A program made the translations under genes and the position numbers. From assembly GCF_000186245.1 (NCBI RefSeq), contig NC_014935.1, forward strand, positions 1,736,001 to 1,800,000: DNA of 64,000 nucleotides, in the 5' to 3' direction. Of the stretch, positions 57,734 through 64,000 are shown one piece after another. Within the stretch, counting starts at the first letter, position 1. Each line of letters starts with the position of its first letter. The notes below the pieces were generated by a model. It did no database searches. It was not told the origin of the DNA and worked only from the letters and a program-made list of their open reading frames with translations. The DNA comes from Nitratifractor salsuginis DSM 16511. Lineage in GTDB: Bacteria > Campylobacterota > Campylobacteria > Campylobacterales > Sulfurovaceae.

Positions 57734-57764
57734 ACCCCTATGCGTCTATTAGTCGTATAGGGGT
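57734..57764 (+). ncRNA. Hairpin in the right early leader
   Basis: ACCCCTAT (57734-57741) pairs perfectly with ATAGGGGT (57757-57764) around a 15-nt loop. Upstream CCGGT...ACCGG and CTCCC...GGGAG arms (57672-57718) make the leader highly structured. Confidence 0.45.
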
Positions 57765-57779
57765 GGTTTCGACCACAGT

Positions 57780-57829
57780 GCACAGCACGGCACGGCAGAG
57801 CACTGCAATGCACAGCATGGCATGGCAGC
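57780..57829 (+). repeat. Pentanucleotide-periodic tract 1 (GCANN x10)
   Basis: Ten consecutive five-base units all starting GCA: CA, CG, CG, GA, CT, AT, CA, TG, TG and GC as the variable pairs. A five-base period gives no stable reading frame. Confidence 0.8.
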
Positions 57830-57842
57830 TAAAAGAATTGCA

Positions 57843-57864
57843 CCGCTCCATCGAGGTGGAGCGG
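57843..57864 (+). ncRNA. Hairpin between the two periodic tracts
   Basis: CCGCTCCA-TCGAGG-TGGAGCGG, perfect 8-bp stem. The core CCATCGAGGTGG and its flanks (CACC.GCCC, GGATGGA) recur at 57955-57985 after the second periodic tract. Confidence 0.5.
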
Positions 57865-57887
57865 ATGGAGTTCTTTGGGACTCCGAC

Positions 57888-57957
57888 GCAGGGCAATGCA
57901 AAGATCAGTATCGCGGGACAAAGCATCGCAAAGCAAGGCATTTAGAAGCAACGCACC
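57888..57957 (+). repeat. Pentanucleotide-periodic tract 2 (GCANN, interrupted)
   Basis: In one continuous five-base phase: GCAGG GCAAT GCAAA, four degenerate units, GCATC GCAAA GCAAG GCATT, one degenerate unit, GCAAC GCACC. Same sequence class as tract 1. Confidence 0.75.
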
Positions 57958-58020
57958 AGCCCATCGAGGTGGTTTGGATGGATCGCTTTGACGACTACAT
58001 CAAACAAAAAAGGATCAAAA

Positions 58021-58617
58021 ATGGCTATCCAAAATCTTGAAGCCACGATCACCGGAATCGCTCCTCTTCTTCTCAATAATCCCCAGGCGGTTGACCCGTT
58101 CAACCGATACAGCCGGGCGATGAAGCAGATCACTGCAAAGCGCAAAAAGACGGATGACGACCTGCTGGAGCTGAGAAAACTCGAAATCGAAACGAAGCTC
58201 TACTGGGATGATGACCTCGGCGTCTATGTCCCCTCCACTTGGATACTGGCAGCGCTGGCGAAAACGTCGTTCAAAAAAGCGAAGATCGCCAAAGCCGAGA
58301 TTCGCGCTGGAGTGTTTGCCGTCGAACCTAAACTCAAACTCAACTATGACGGGATGGACAAGGTCAAGAAGATCGAGGATGTGGTGGGCAACAGCCGATT
58401 CCACACTCAGCTCATCCTTCCCCAAGGACAGGTGCGGGTATCGAAAGCCGCACCGATCTTCCACAAATGGAGCTTCGACTTCTCCCTGGAGTTCGATGAC
58501 GAGATCATCGACCGGCGCACGCTCATAGGACTGCTCGAATATAGCGCCAAATACGGAGGCTTCGGAGACTTCCGCCCCAGCTACGGACGCGCCAAAATGG
58601 AAGCGCACGATGAATAA
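58021..58617 (+). CDS. Phage early protein, possible RAMP-like fold
   Basis: 198 residues. First gene of the rightward early operon. Begins IQNLEATITGIAPLLLNNPQAVDP, middle ETKLYWDDDLGVYVPSTWILAALAKTSFK, end APIFHKWSFDFSLEFDDEIIDRRTLIGLLEYSAKYGGFGDFRPSYGRAKM. The 'G.a pLL.n', the strand with W, and the C-terminal GG.GdfRPsyGR resemble the ferredoxin-like RAMP/Cas7-type proteins and a widespread phage family found next to recombination genes. Family name not known to me; fold is a hypothesis. Confidence 0.6.
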   Translation: MAIQNLEATITGIAPLLLNNPQAVDPFNRYSRAMKQITAKRKKTDDDLLELRKLEIETKLYWDDDLGVYVPSTWILAALAKTSFKKAKIAKAEIRAGVFAVEPKLKLNYDGMDKVKKIEDVVGNSRFHTQLILPQGQVRVSKAAPIFHKWSFDFSLEFDDEIIDRRTLIGLLEYSAKYGGFGDFRPSYGRAKMEAHDE

Positions 58618-59035
58618 GGTATCCAACAACATGCTCAGAAAGATCGTCGAGCATATGGAACAGATGGGGTGGACGGACTACGGCACCTACATCAACGGCG
58701 ACGATCTCCGACGCATGATCGGGATAGAGTATCCGGAAAGCGGATCGCGCCGGGACTTTGAGCAGATCGAACTCGCAGAACTCAGCCGGATCGAGTTTAT
58801 CCGAAGCATCCTCCTGAGAAAAGGCAAATATCTGCTTCGCACCAATGGAGATTTTCGTATCGCGCTTCCCAGTGAACATTCGGCGATCATCGAAAAGTAC
58901 ATGCGGGCCGCCAAATCCAAGCTCAATAGGGCCATCATACTTGGACGCAACTCGCCTCCGGACGCGAACGGCATCGACCACGCCCTCATACGCGCCGAAA
59001 TGATGAAATCCCAGCGCAAACGCGGCAGCACATGA
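58610..59035 (+). CDS. Phage early protein of unknown function
   Basis: 141 residues, overlapping the previous gene by 8 bases. Helical N-terminal half (MLRKIVEHMEQMGWTDYGTYINGDDLRRMIGIEYPESGSRRDFEQIELAELSRIEFIRSILLRKGKYLL) resembling a winged-helix, then a basic C-terminus (SKLNRAIILGRN, KSQRKRGST). Possibly DNA-binding and a partner of the preceding protein. Confidence 0.6.
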   Translation: MNKVSNNMLRKIVEHMEQMGWTDYGTYINGDDLRRMIGIEYPESGSRRDFEQIELAELSRIEFIRSILLRKGKYLLRTNGDFRIALPSEHSAIIEKYMRAAKSKLNRAIILGRNSPPDANGIDHALIRAEMMKSQRKRGST

Positions 59036-59065
59036 TTTAGCCATGTGCTTCGTTCAAAAAAATGA

Positions 59066-59152
59066 AGAGCTTTTTGACGTGGGGCGGTAGACAACGGCAG
59101 CCGGCGCAAAGTGTGCCGGATAAGACCGACCCGCCCCACATCAAAGAGCTCT
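59066..59152 (+). ncRNA. Long hairpin RNA candidate
   Basis: Left arm 59066-59087 (AGAGCTTTTTGACGTGGGGCGG) pairs with 59131-59152 in 20 of 22 positions plus one G-U and one mismatch. The apical part carries a second perfect stem CCGGCGCA-AAG-TGTGCCGG (59101-59119, one G-U). Located between two early genes with no ORF. Much stronger than a usual terminator and has no T-tract. Confidence 0.65.
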
Positions 59153-59330
59153 CGCACGATCCCCTACGATAGCCCGTGAGCCAGGCGGCTCAAATGCGGC
59201 ACCTCTGTCTTCCATAGGCACTCCTTTCGAATGTTGGATTTTACGCAGACGATGAAGCGGCTAAATGATCGCGACACGGGGGATCGTTCGAGGGCTTGAT
59301 CTTTTGAGGACTTCACGAAGTTTTCAGAAG

Positions 59331-59363
59331 AGCCCCGCCAATGGGCTGCCACCCGGCGGGGCT
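59331..59363 (+). terminator. Hairpin before the rightward leader element
   Basis: AGCCCCGCC-(15 nt)-GGCGGGGCT, perfect 9-bp GC-rich stem. No T-run follows, so it may be an intrinsic pause or attenuator. The region 59153-59330 shows no gene. Confidence 0.4.
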
Positions 59364-59366
59364 GGA

Positions 59367-59405
59367 ACACACCAAACAGGTGCCTTGCAATTATAGCAGG
59401 GCCTC
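59367..59405 (+). promoter_or_regulatory. Early-operon leader element, rightward copy
   Basis: ACACACCAAACAGGTGC (59367-59383), then CTTGCAATTATAGCAGGGCC. Same 17-mer and same following pattern (TGnAATTnTAnCAG) as at 54294-54260 on the opposite strand. Downstream is another stem, CAGCAG-CGGCG with CGCCG-CTA-CTGCTG (59416-59469), then AGGAGG and the start at 59492. Confidence 0.5.
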
Positions 59406-59491
59406 ACGAAGCGTTCAGCAGCGGCGGCTGCTTCGATCCTCCTCACCGGACGGGTCGCCGCTACTGCTGAGCTGTCCAAGAGGAGGACGAC

Positions 59492-59830
59492 ATGAAAAAC
59501 AAAGAGACCATCACATACTTGACCGACGAGCTGATTGACCAGGGCGTGCTTGATCTGTGGGTACCCGATAACTACGAGGTCATCGCAGACGGCGAAGCTT
59601 GCACAGAAGAGAAGCTGAAGAGGATCAACCCGCTCGACTACGCCGATGACGTTCGCCAAGAGCTGATTCAGCGGCGGGCCCGGGGGCTGCTCAAGCACAA
59701 CGAGTTCAAAGAGGTGATGAAGGCCCTCGATGAAGAGGTCGAATGGCTCACGAGAGCAAAGAGGAAGACCGACCGGATCATCAACGGTGTGCTGGACGCC
59801 ATCGAGAGAATCGGAAGGAGCGCGGCATGA
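59492..59830 (+). CDS. Small phage early protein of unknown function
   Basis: 112 residues after a strong GAGGAGGAC. Helical: MKNKETITYLTDELIDQGVLDL, VRQELIQRRARGLLKHNEFKEVMKALDEEVEWLTRAKRKTDRIINGVLDAIERIG. No family recognised. Overlaps the Erf gene by 4 bases (ATGA), so it probably works with the recombination proteins. Confidence 0.6.
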   Translation: MKNKETITYLTDELIDQGVLDLWVPDNYEVIADGEACTEEKLKRINPLDYADDVRQELIQRRARGLLKHNEFKEVMKALDEEVEWLTRAKRKTDRIINGVLDAIERIGRSAA

Positions 59831-60405
59831 AATGGAGCGAACAGATCAACGAGATTGCCAAGGCGCTCAACGCCTGTCAGAAAGAGCTCAAAGACGTGTT
59901 CAAAAACGCGGATGGCTACGGCTACAAGTATGCGCCGCTTGATAAGGTCTATGACGAAGTGCGCCCAAAGATGACCAAGCACGGGCTCTCGCTTACCCAC
60001 TCTAAGAGTTTCAATCGCGAAACGAACACCATTGAGCTTCGGTCTCTGCTCATGCACGAGAGCGGGCAATGGATCGAGTATCACGGCTCCCTCCCCTTTG
60101 CTTCGATGAAGGGAATGAACGATTACCAGAGCGCTGGGAGCGGTTTCACCTACCTGGAGCGCTACCAGACCAGTACAATCTTCGGGATCACGTCGGATGA
60201 AGACAACGATGCACAGGGGGACCAGCAAGAGCCGACCATCACCGATGACCAGGCCGCAACGCTTGACCACGAGATCGGCGCGGCCGGAGTGGATAGAAAT
60301 AAATTCCTCCAGTTTTTTGGCATAGGGGACCTGTCGGAGTTGCCTGCCAGCAGATACGGGCAGGCTATGAAGATGATCCAGAAAAAGAAAAAGGTGGCAG
60401 CATGA
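59827..60405 (+). CDS. Erf-family single-strand annealing protein
   Basis: 192 residues. Erf/Sak pattern: INEIAKALNACQKELKDVFKNADGYGYKYAPLDKVYDEVRPKMTKHGLSLTHSKSF, ELRSLLMHESGQWIEYHGSLPFASMKGMNDYQSAGSGFTYLERYQTSTIFGITSDEDNDA. Pairs complementary DNA strands during phage recombination; works with the exonuclease encoded by the overlapping next gene. Confidence 0.9.
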   Translation: MKWSEQINEIAKALNACQKELKDVFKNADGYGYKYAPLDKVYDEVRPKMTKHGLSLTHSKSFNRETNTIELRSLLMHESGQWIEYHGSLPFASMKGMNDYQSAGSGFTYLERYQTSTIFGITSDEDNDAQGDQQEPTITDDQAATLDHEIGAAGVDRNKFLQFFGIGDLSELPASRYGQAMKMIQKKKKVAA

Positions 60406-61274
60406 GACTAAACATAAAACAGAACACTCCAGAATGGATTGATTGGCGCAAGTCGTGCAGCTTCACCGCGTCCGAAGCGGCGGCCCTGTTGGACTGCTCG
60501 CAGTTCTATCCGCACGACAAAGCAGAGCTGAAAGCGGTCAAGATGGGGCTTCTCCCCCCGCCATTCTACTCCAAGGCGATGCGGGACGGGCACAAATACG
60601 AGGACCGCGCAAGAGAGCTCGCAGAGGAGAGGCTGGACGACGTGATCGTCCCCGCCTGTTTTCAGCAGGATTTTGAGCTGAATGGAAAGACATACCGATT
60701 AGGGGCATCGCTCGACGGCGTGGCCGATCCGTTCGATGAGACGAATATCGAGATCAAGGTATCAGACAAGCCGCTTGATGAGCTTGTGGATCAATACCTC
60801 CCACAGCTCCAGTTCCAGATGATGGTCTCCGGCATCCGAAAGAGCCGCCTGGTCGCATATCGCCGCGATACCGACACCGTGGAGGTCAGCGGAGAGATCG
60901 AGAGAGACGATGAGATTGCAGAGCGCATCCTGGCAAATATTGCCAAATATGCCGACGTTGAGCCCGCAGAGCCCAGGGTAACGGAGCTCGACGACCCGGG
61001 CGCGGTAGAGCTCGCAGCACGCTATGCACAGCTCGCAGAGGAGATCGAGCGGATCAAGGAGGAGCAGGCTCGCATCAAGGCGGAGCTGATCGCCAAAGCG
61101 GACGGAAAATCCGTGAAGGCCGGGCCCGTGACGGTCTACCCCATCAAGCCAAGAAAGTCCATTGAATGGAGCAGGTGGGCGAAACTGGAGGGTATCACTC
61201 CGCCACCGGAGTTCGTGAAGGTCGGCGCCCCGTCGTGGGGGGTTAGAGTAGCCAAAGAGAAGGGGGCGGCATGA
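60402..61274 (+). CDS. YqaJ/lambda-exonuclease-type nuclease
   Basis: 290 residues. YqaJ motif set: TPEWIDWRKSCSFTASEAAALL, KYEDRARELAEE (E), LGASLDGVADPFDETNIEIKVS (D...ExK), QLQFQMMVSGIRKSRLVAYRRDTDTVEV (Q). Resects duplex ends to give 3' tails for the Erf protein. C-terminal coiled coil (LAEEIERIKEEQARIKAEL) may mediate assembly. ATGA overlap on both sides. Confidence 0.9.
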   Translation: MRLNIKQNTPEWIDWRKSCSFTASEAAALLDCSQFYPHDKAELKAVKMGLLPPPFYSKAMRDGHKYEDRARELAEERLDDVIVPACFQQDFELNGKTYRLGASLDGVADPFDETNIEIKVSDKPLDELVDQYLPQLQFQMMVSGIRKSRLVAYRRDTDTVEVSGEIERDDEIAERILANIAKYADVEPAEPRVTELDDPGAVELAARYAQLAEEIERIKEEQARIKAELIAKADGKSVKAGPVTVYPIKPRKSIEWSRWAKLEGITPPPEFVKVGAPSWGVRVAKEKGAA

Positions 61275-61861
61275 GCCACATAGACGAGATACTGACCGAA
61301 CGAGGCAAACGCTACGGGGCTTTTGACAAGCACGCCGCCGTCACCCAATCGCTCAAGGACACGATGAAATTCTACCCCGGCTGGCGCGAACTCTCCCCGT
61401 CGCAAAAAGAAGCCCTGGAGATGATCGCCCACAAGATCGGCCGAATCATCAACGGCGACCCCGACTACATCGACAGCTGGGACGATATCGCGGGCTACGC
61501 CAAGCTGGTGGCCGACGAGCTGAGGGGACCGACCGAGCAGGAGGACAAGTGTTGTGATGAGGACGAGTTCTTAGAAGATTGCGACGCCCTGATTGCCAAA
61601 GTTGCCAATCTTGTTGACCTCCTAAAAAGATTAGAGCGCGGGGCTATTTTGGTATCTGTCTATATCCCGGAAATGGGGGCGGAAAATACGTGGGCTCTGC
61701 TGAAGAAGGTCGACACGGAAACCGTTGCAAAGGGATGCGCCCACGGAATTGTAAGAACGGCAATTGCGATCGGAACGGGTCCGAAGGAATTTGTGGAGAC
61801 CGTTTCAAAGAGAGCTAAAAAATATGAACGCAAATTGAGAAAGAGGTATGAGGATGTATAA
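61271..61861 (+). CDS. Phage protein with DUF6378-like N-terminus
   Basis: 196 residues. N-terminal half [80 protein letters not shown] matches the small phage domain annotated DUF6378, related by pattern to MazG-like phosphohydrolases. The C-terminal 90 residues are unrelated and helical. Likely a fusion of two small phage domains. Confidence 0.7.
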   Translation: MSHIDEILTERGKRYGAFDKHAAVTQSLKDTMKFYPGWRELSPSQKEALEMIAHKIGRIINGDPDYIDSWDDIAGYAKLVADELRGPTEQEDKCCDEDEFLEDCDALIAKVANLVDLLKRLERGAILVSVYIPEMGAENTWALLKKVDTETVAKGCAHGIVRTAIAIGTGPKEFVETVSKRAKKYERKLRKRYEDV

Positions 61862-62294
61862 CCGCGTGATATTGGTGGGAAACCTCACCCGTGACGTCGA
61901 GATCCGCTACACCCCCAGCGGGAGTGCTATCGGCAAAGTCGGCATCGCCACCAACCGAAAATGGAAAGACCAGAGCGGTCAACAAAAAGAAGAGGTCATG
62001 TTCATCGACCTGACTTTCTTCGGCAGGAGTGCCGAGATTGCCAATCAGTATCTGCGCAAGGGGAGCAAGGTCCTCGTGGAGGGACGCCTGGTGCTGGAGC
62101 AGTGGACCGCCCAGGACGGCACCAAACGGAGCCGCCACTCGGTCACCGTGGACAACCTGCAGATGCTGGATCGCCCCGGTGAGAACAGCGGACAACCCCA
62201 GACCAACCAGAACGCCCCCGCATCGGCACCACGTCAGCCCGCCCAGCCCAGTGTCCCAGAGATCGACATTGATGAAGATGAAATACCCTTTTGA
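61848..62294 (+). CDS. ssb: Single-stranded DNA-binding protein
   Basis: 148 residues (ATG at 61848 or 61854, both inside the end of the previous gene). OB fold: [77 protein letters not shown]. Gly/Gln/Asn/Pro-rich linker and acidic tip [11 protein letters not shown] that recruits replication proteins. Phage copy beside Erf/YqaJ. Confidence 0.95.
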   Translation: MRMYNRVILVGNLTRDVEIRYTPSGSAIGKVGIATNRKWKDQSGQQKEEVMFIDLTFFGRSAEIANQYLRKGSKVLVEGRLVLEQWTAQDGTKRSRHSVTVDNLQMLDRPGENSGQPQTNQNAPASAPRQPAQPSVPEIDIDEDEIPF

Positions 62295-62304
62295 GGAGGA
62301 GCCT

Positions 62305-63096
62305 ATGAGCACACTTTTGTCGCCACAGGCCCATCTGTTTTCCAACAAAAAGATCAAGATTAGGCTCTTCAATGACAATTTCCAGAATTTCAAACGCTAC
62401 AACATCCCCAGAGCACAACTCGTCATCGCCGACATCCCCTACAATCTGGGGAACAACGCCTACGCATCCAATCCGATGTGGTACAAGGACGGCGACCGGA
62501 AAAACGGGGAGAGCAAGAAGGCCGGGAAAGCGTTTTTCAACTCCGACTACAACTTCAACATTGCAGAGTTTTTCCACTTTTGCAGCAAGCTCCTGATCAA
62601 AGAGCCCAAAGAGGCGGGGAAGGCTCCGTGCATGATCGTCTTTTGTGCCTTTGAGCAGATCCCGTCAATCGTGGAATATGCGAAAAAGCACGGTTTCAAA
62701 AACTCCATCCCCCTGTTTTTCATCAAAAACTACTCCGCCCAGGTGCTGAAAGCGAATATGCGCATAGTCGGCGCGACAGAGCACGCCGTCATCCTCTACC
62801 GCGACAAGCTCCCGAAATTCAACAACCGGGGCAGGATGATCTACAACTGGATGGAGTGGAGGCGTGACGGAAAAGAGATCCCGAAGATCCACCCCACACA
62901 AAAGCCGGTGAACCTTTTGGCTCATCTTGTCCAACTCTTCACCGACGAGGGGGATACGGTGATAGATCCGGTCGCAGGGAGTGGATCTACTCTGCGCGCC
63001 TGTTTCGAGCTCAACCGGAACGGGTATGGGTTCGAGGTATCAAGGGATATGTACAGATTGGCTACCGAGAAAATGCTACCAAAGGAGACCGCATGA
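62305..63096 (+). CDS. DNA methyltransferase (N6-adenine or N4-cytosine type)
   Basis: 263 residues from ATG 62305 (GAGGAGG). Motif IV near the N-terminus, D43-I-P-Y46 in VIADIPYNLGNNAYASNPMWY, and the SAM motif DPVAGSGSTLRACFELNRNGYGFEV (D221) at the C-terminus: beta-class order. IHPTQKPVNLLAHLVQLF is the usual motif before it. Motif IV is DIPY rather than DPPY. Probably protects phage DNA from host restriction or regulates transcription. Confidence 0.9.
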   Translation: MSTLLSPQAHLFSNKKIKIRLFNDNFQNFKRYNIPRAQLVIADIPYNLGNNAYASNPMWYKDGDRKNGESKKAGKAFFNSDYNFNIAEFFHFCSKLLIKEPKEAGKAPCMIVFCAFEQIPSIVEYAKKHGFKNSIPLFFIKNYSAQVLKANMRIVGATEHAVILYRDKLPKFNNRGRMIYNWMEWRRDGKEIPKIHPTQKPVNLLAHLVQLFTDEGDTVIDPVAGSGSTLRACFELNRNGYGFEVSRDMYRLATEKMLPKETA

Positions 63097-63290
63097 TCGA
63101 CTACATCGACTACACAGCCGAATTCAAAGCAGCCCTCAAGCTGCTCCATCGGAACGTAACGGACACCGACAAAAACTACCTGCTCCGACGCGCAATGCTT
63201 GCCATCAAAGCCGCCAAGGAGAGCGGCCAGCGGGCAACGCGCGTGAAGTGGAGCTGTCATCCGCAGCCGCGGGTAGGAGGTGGGAGATGA
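63093..63290 (+). CDS. Small phage protein of unknown function
   Basis: 65 residues, ATGA overlap with the methyltransferase: MIDYIDYTAEFKAALKLLHR, then helices and a basic end (RATRVKWSCHPQPRVGGGR). No family recognised. Confidence 0.6.
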   Translation: MIDYIDYTAEFKAALKLLHRNVTDTDKNYLLRRAMLAIKAAKESGQRATRVKWSCHPQPRVGGGR

Positions 63291-63566
63291 CGGGGAAATG
63301 CCGCAATTGCGGCAAAGACTTCCTGACCAAGTGCAAAGACACGCGCTACTGCTCTCCCGGTTGCGGCGGAGAGGGCAGTGTTCGACAAGGCCATCGACCG
63401 GCAGATCGAGGCTCTGAAAACAGAGTTGAGGGAGATCAGGGCGAAAAGAGCCGGGGAAACCACCGCCACCGAAAAAGGCCGCCTCATCGACCCATATTTC
63501 CTCACACGCGGGGACACAAAGATGAGCCGCCCGATTTCCGTGATCGAGGCGGGGGCGATAATATGA
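63287..63566 (+). pseudogene. Zinc-ribbon protein gene split by an apparent frameshift
   Basis: Starts MTGKCRNCGKDFLTKCKDTR, then YCSPGC: a CXXC...YCSXXC treble-clef-type zinc ribbon. After the last Cys (about 63364) the reading in this frame turns Arg/Gly/His-rich, while the +1 frame continues with a natural helical sequence AERAVFDKAIDRQIEALKTE and ends VIEAGAII at 63566. Skipping one G after TGC joins the two. Either a single-base insertion, a programmed +1 shift, or two overlapping genes (the second from GTG 63378). Confidence 0.5.
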
Positions 63567-63576
63567 AGGATTGGGG

Positions 63577-64000
63577 ATGAAGCCAAAAACACATAGAAAG
63601 AAATCAAAACGCGAGATCAGGATGGAGCGCACGGCGTCCGCGAGCGTGGCGATCGGGGAAATAGAACACGGTCAAGATGTGTTCATCCTCACATACGGTC
63701 AATTCTCACTGATCGATGCTCTTATCGCCATTCTGCGGCAGACTGGTCCGGCTGATGTGATCATGTCTACATGGACGGCTGCGGCCGCACATCTCGACAA
63801 AACGGCCGCGATGATGGAAGACAAAAACATCAGGTCGCTGAAGATGATCGTAGATCGCTCGTTCCGAACCAGGCAGCCAAAATATTTCGCACGGATGATT
63901 GAGCTTTTTGGAGAAGAGTGTTTCAGGGAGATCACTACACACGCAAAATTTCTGGTTGTCAAAAACGATGAATGGAACATCGTTGTGAGAACATCGATGA
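63577..64000 (+). CDS. PLD-like protein, truncated by the window end
   Basis: At least 141 residues; no stop before the window end. KPKTHRKKSKREIRMERTASASVAIGEIEHGQDVFILTYGQFSLIDALIAIL, then THAKFLVVKNDEWNIVVRTSM. The HxK in a strand followed by TSM(N) resembles the HKD half-motif of phospholipase-D-type nucleases. The usual Asp five residues after the Lys is replaced by Lys, with Asp two further on, so catalysis is uncertain. Similar proteins are common in phages. Confidence 0.6.
   Translation, partial: MKPKTHRKKSKREIRMERTASASVAIGEIEHGQDVFILTYGQFSLIDALIAILRQTGPADVIMSTWTAAAAHLDKTAAMMEDKNIRSLKMIVDRSFRTRQPKYFARMIELFGEECFREITTHAKFLVVKNDEWNIVVRTSM

Larger units (their letters stand above)
27208..64000. 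mobile_element. Prophage integrated at selC (right end beyond the window)
   Basis: From the tRNA-Sec 3' end onward all recognisable genes are phage genes: integrase, lambda/HK97-type head, P2-type contractile tail, lysis set, CI/Cro switch and recombination/replication genes. The left att core should lie in the T arm/acceptor part of selC (GGTTCGATTCCTCC to GCCA). No second copy of that sequence was found inside the window, so at least 36.8 kb belongs to the element. All structural modules look intact, so it may be inducible. Confidence 0.9.

Noticed and set aside
57738-57945. Open frames on both strands through the GCANN tracts
   Set aside because: A five-base period produces open but low-complexity frames (AMARQSTAMHS-like) on both strands; no ribosome-binding site.
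57780-57957. CRISPR array
   Set aside because: The repeat unit is five bases with no spacers and there are no cas genes.
59066-59152. Retron msr-msd RNA
   Set aside because: No reverse transcriptase gene anywhere in the window, and the arms do not show the retron a1/a2 layout.

Overview
The window reads as a chromosome segment of a chemolithotrophic, sulfur-metabolising member of the Campylobacterota (Sulfurovum/Sulfurimonas/Nitratifractor-like). The basis is a sulfide:quinone-reductase-like flavoprotein, a Psr/Phs-type molybdoenzyme operon, a four-subunit pyruvate:ferredoxin oxidoreductase of the kind used in the reductive TCA cycle, and two TRAP carboxylate transporters. The genus is an inference from gene content. 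Genus-level placement would need a 16S or whole-genome comparison.

Region 1 (1-27.2 kb, host). A surface-polysaccharide pair (export lipoprotein, WecA/MraY-type transferase) is followed by an outer-membrane barrel, a DEAD-box helicase and a large lipoprotein. Next come a short cytochrome-like gene with an apparent ATA start and two complete TRAP transporters (6.3-9.3 kb and 10-13 kb) separated by a Sel1-repeat lipoprotein. Then follow a cluster of imperfect intergenic repeats, porCDAB, a HAD phosphatase and a family-5 solute-binding protein. The sulfur block (19.4-27 kb) contains the SQR-like flavoprotein with a 58-residue membrane partner, a catalytically dead peptide-deformylase-like membrane protein, and psrABC plus a small exported protein. 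Several gene ends carry palindromes with the stop codon inside them. The block ends at the selenocysteine tRNA gene (selC).

Region 2 (27.2 kb to the window end, prophage). A P4-type tyrosine integrase sits directly downstream of selC, so the phage is integrated at the tRNA 3' end. The right attachment site is outside the window. The left end carries two promoter-driven cargo cassettes separated by a scar made of a DUF1353 remnant fused to a second, diverged integrase 3' end. I read this as the relic of two tandem related prophages. The late genes run leftward (54 to 31 kb). They comprise a lambda/HK97-type head (TerS/TerL, gpW, lambda-type portal, protease-capsid fusion, DUF2190 decoration protein, joining proteins), a holin/Rz/Rz1 lysis set, and a complete P2-type contractile tail (V, W, J, I, fibre genes, FI, FII, E/E' with a canonical T TTT TTG slippery site, tape measure, U, X, D), ending with an endolysin. 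The phage is therefore a mosaic myovirus.

The switch lies at 55.2-56.3 kb: a small Cro-like gene faces an S24-type CI/LexA repressor across three 17-bp operators, and two more copies of the operator lie at 57.6 kb before the rightward early operon. Behind the repressor are three genes for small exported proteins (one Excalibur, one possible secreted nuclease). The rightward early operon encodes a possible RAMP-like protein, an Erf annealing protein, a YqaJ exonuclease, SSB, an adenine/cytosine-N4 methyltransferase and a PLD-like protein cut by the window edge. Unusual non-coding structure is concentrated here: a pentanucleotide-periodic tract, a 21-bp-stem hairpin RNA, and a leader element shared by the two opposing early operons.
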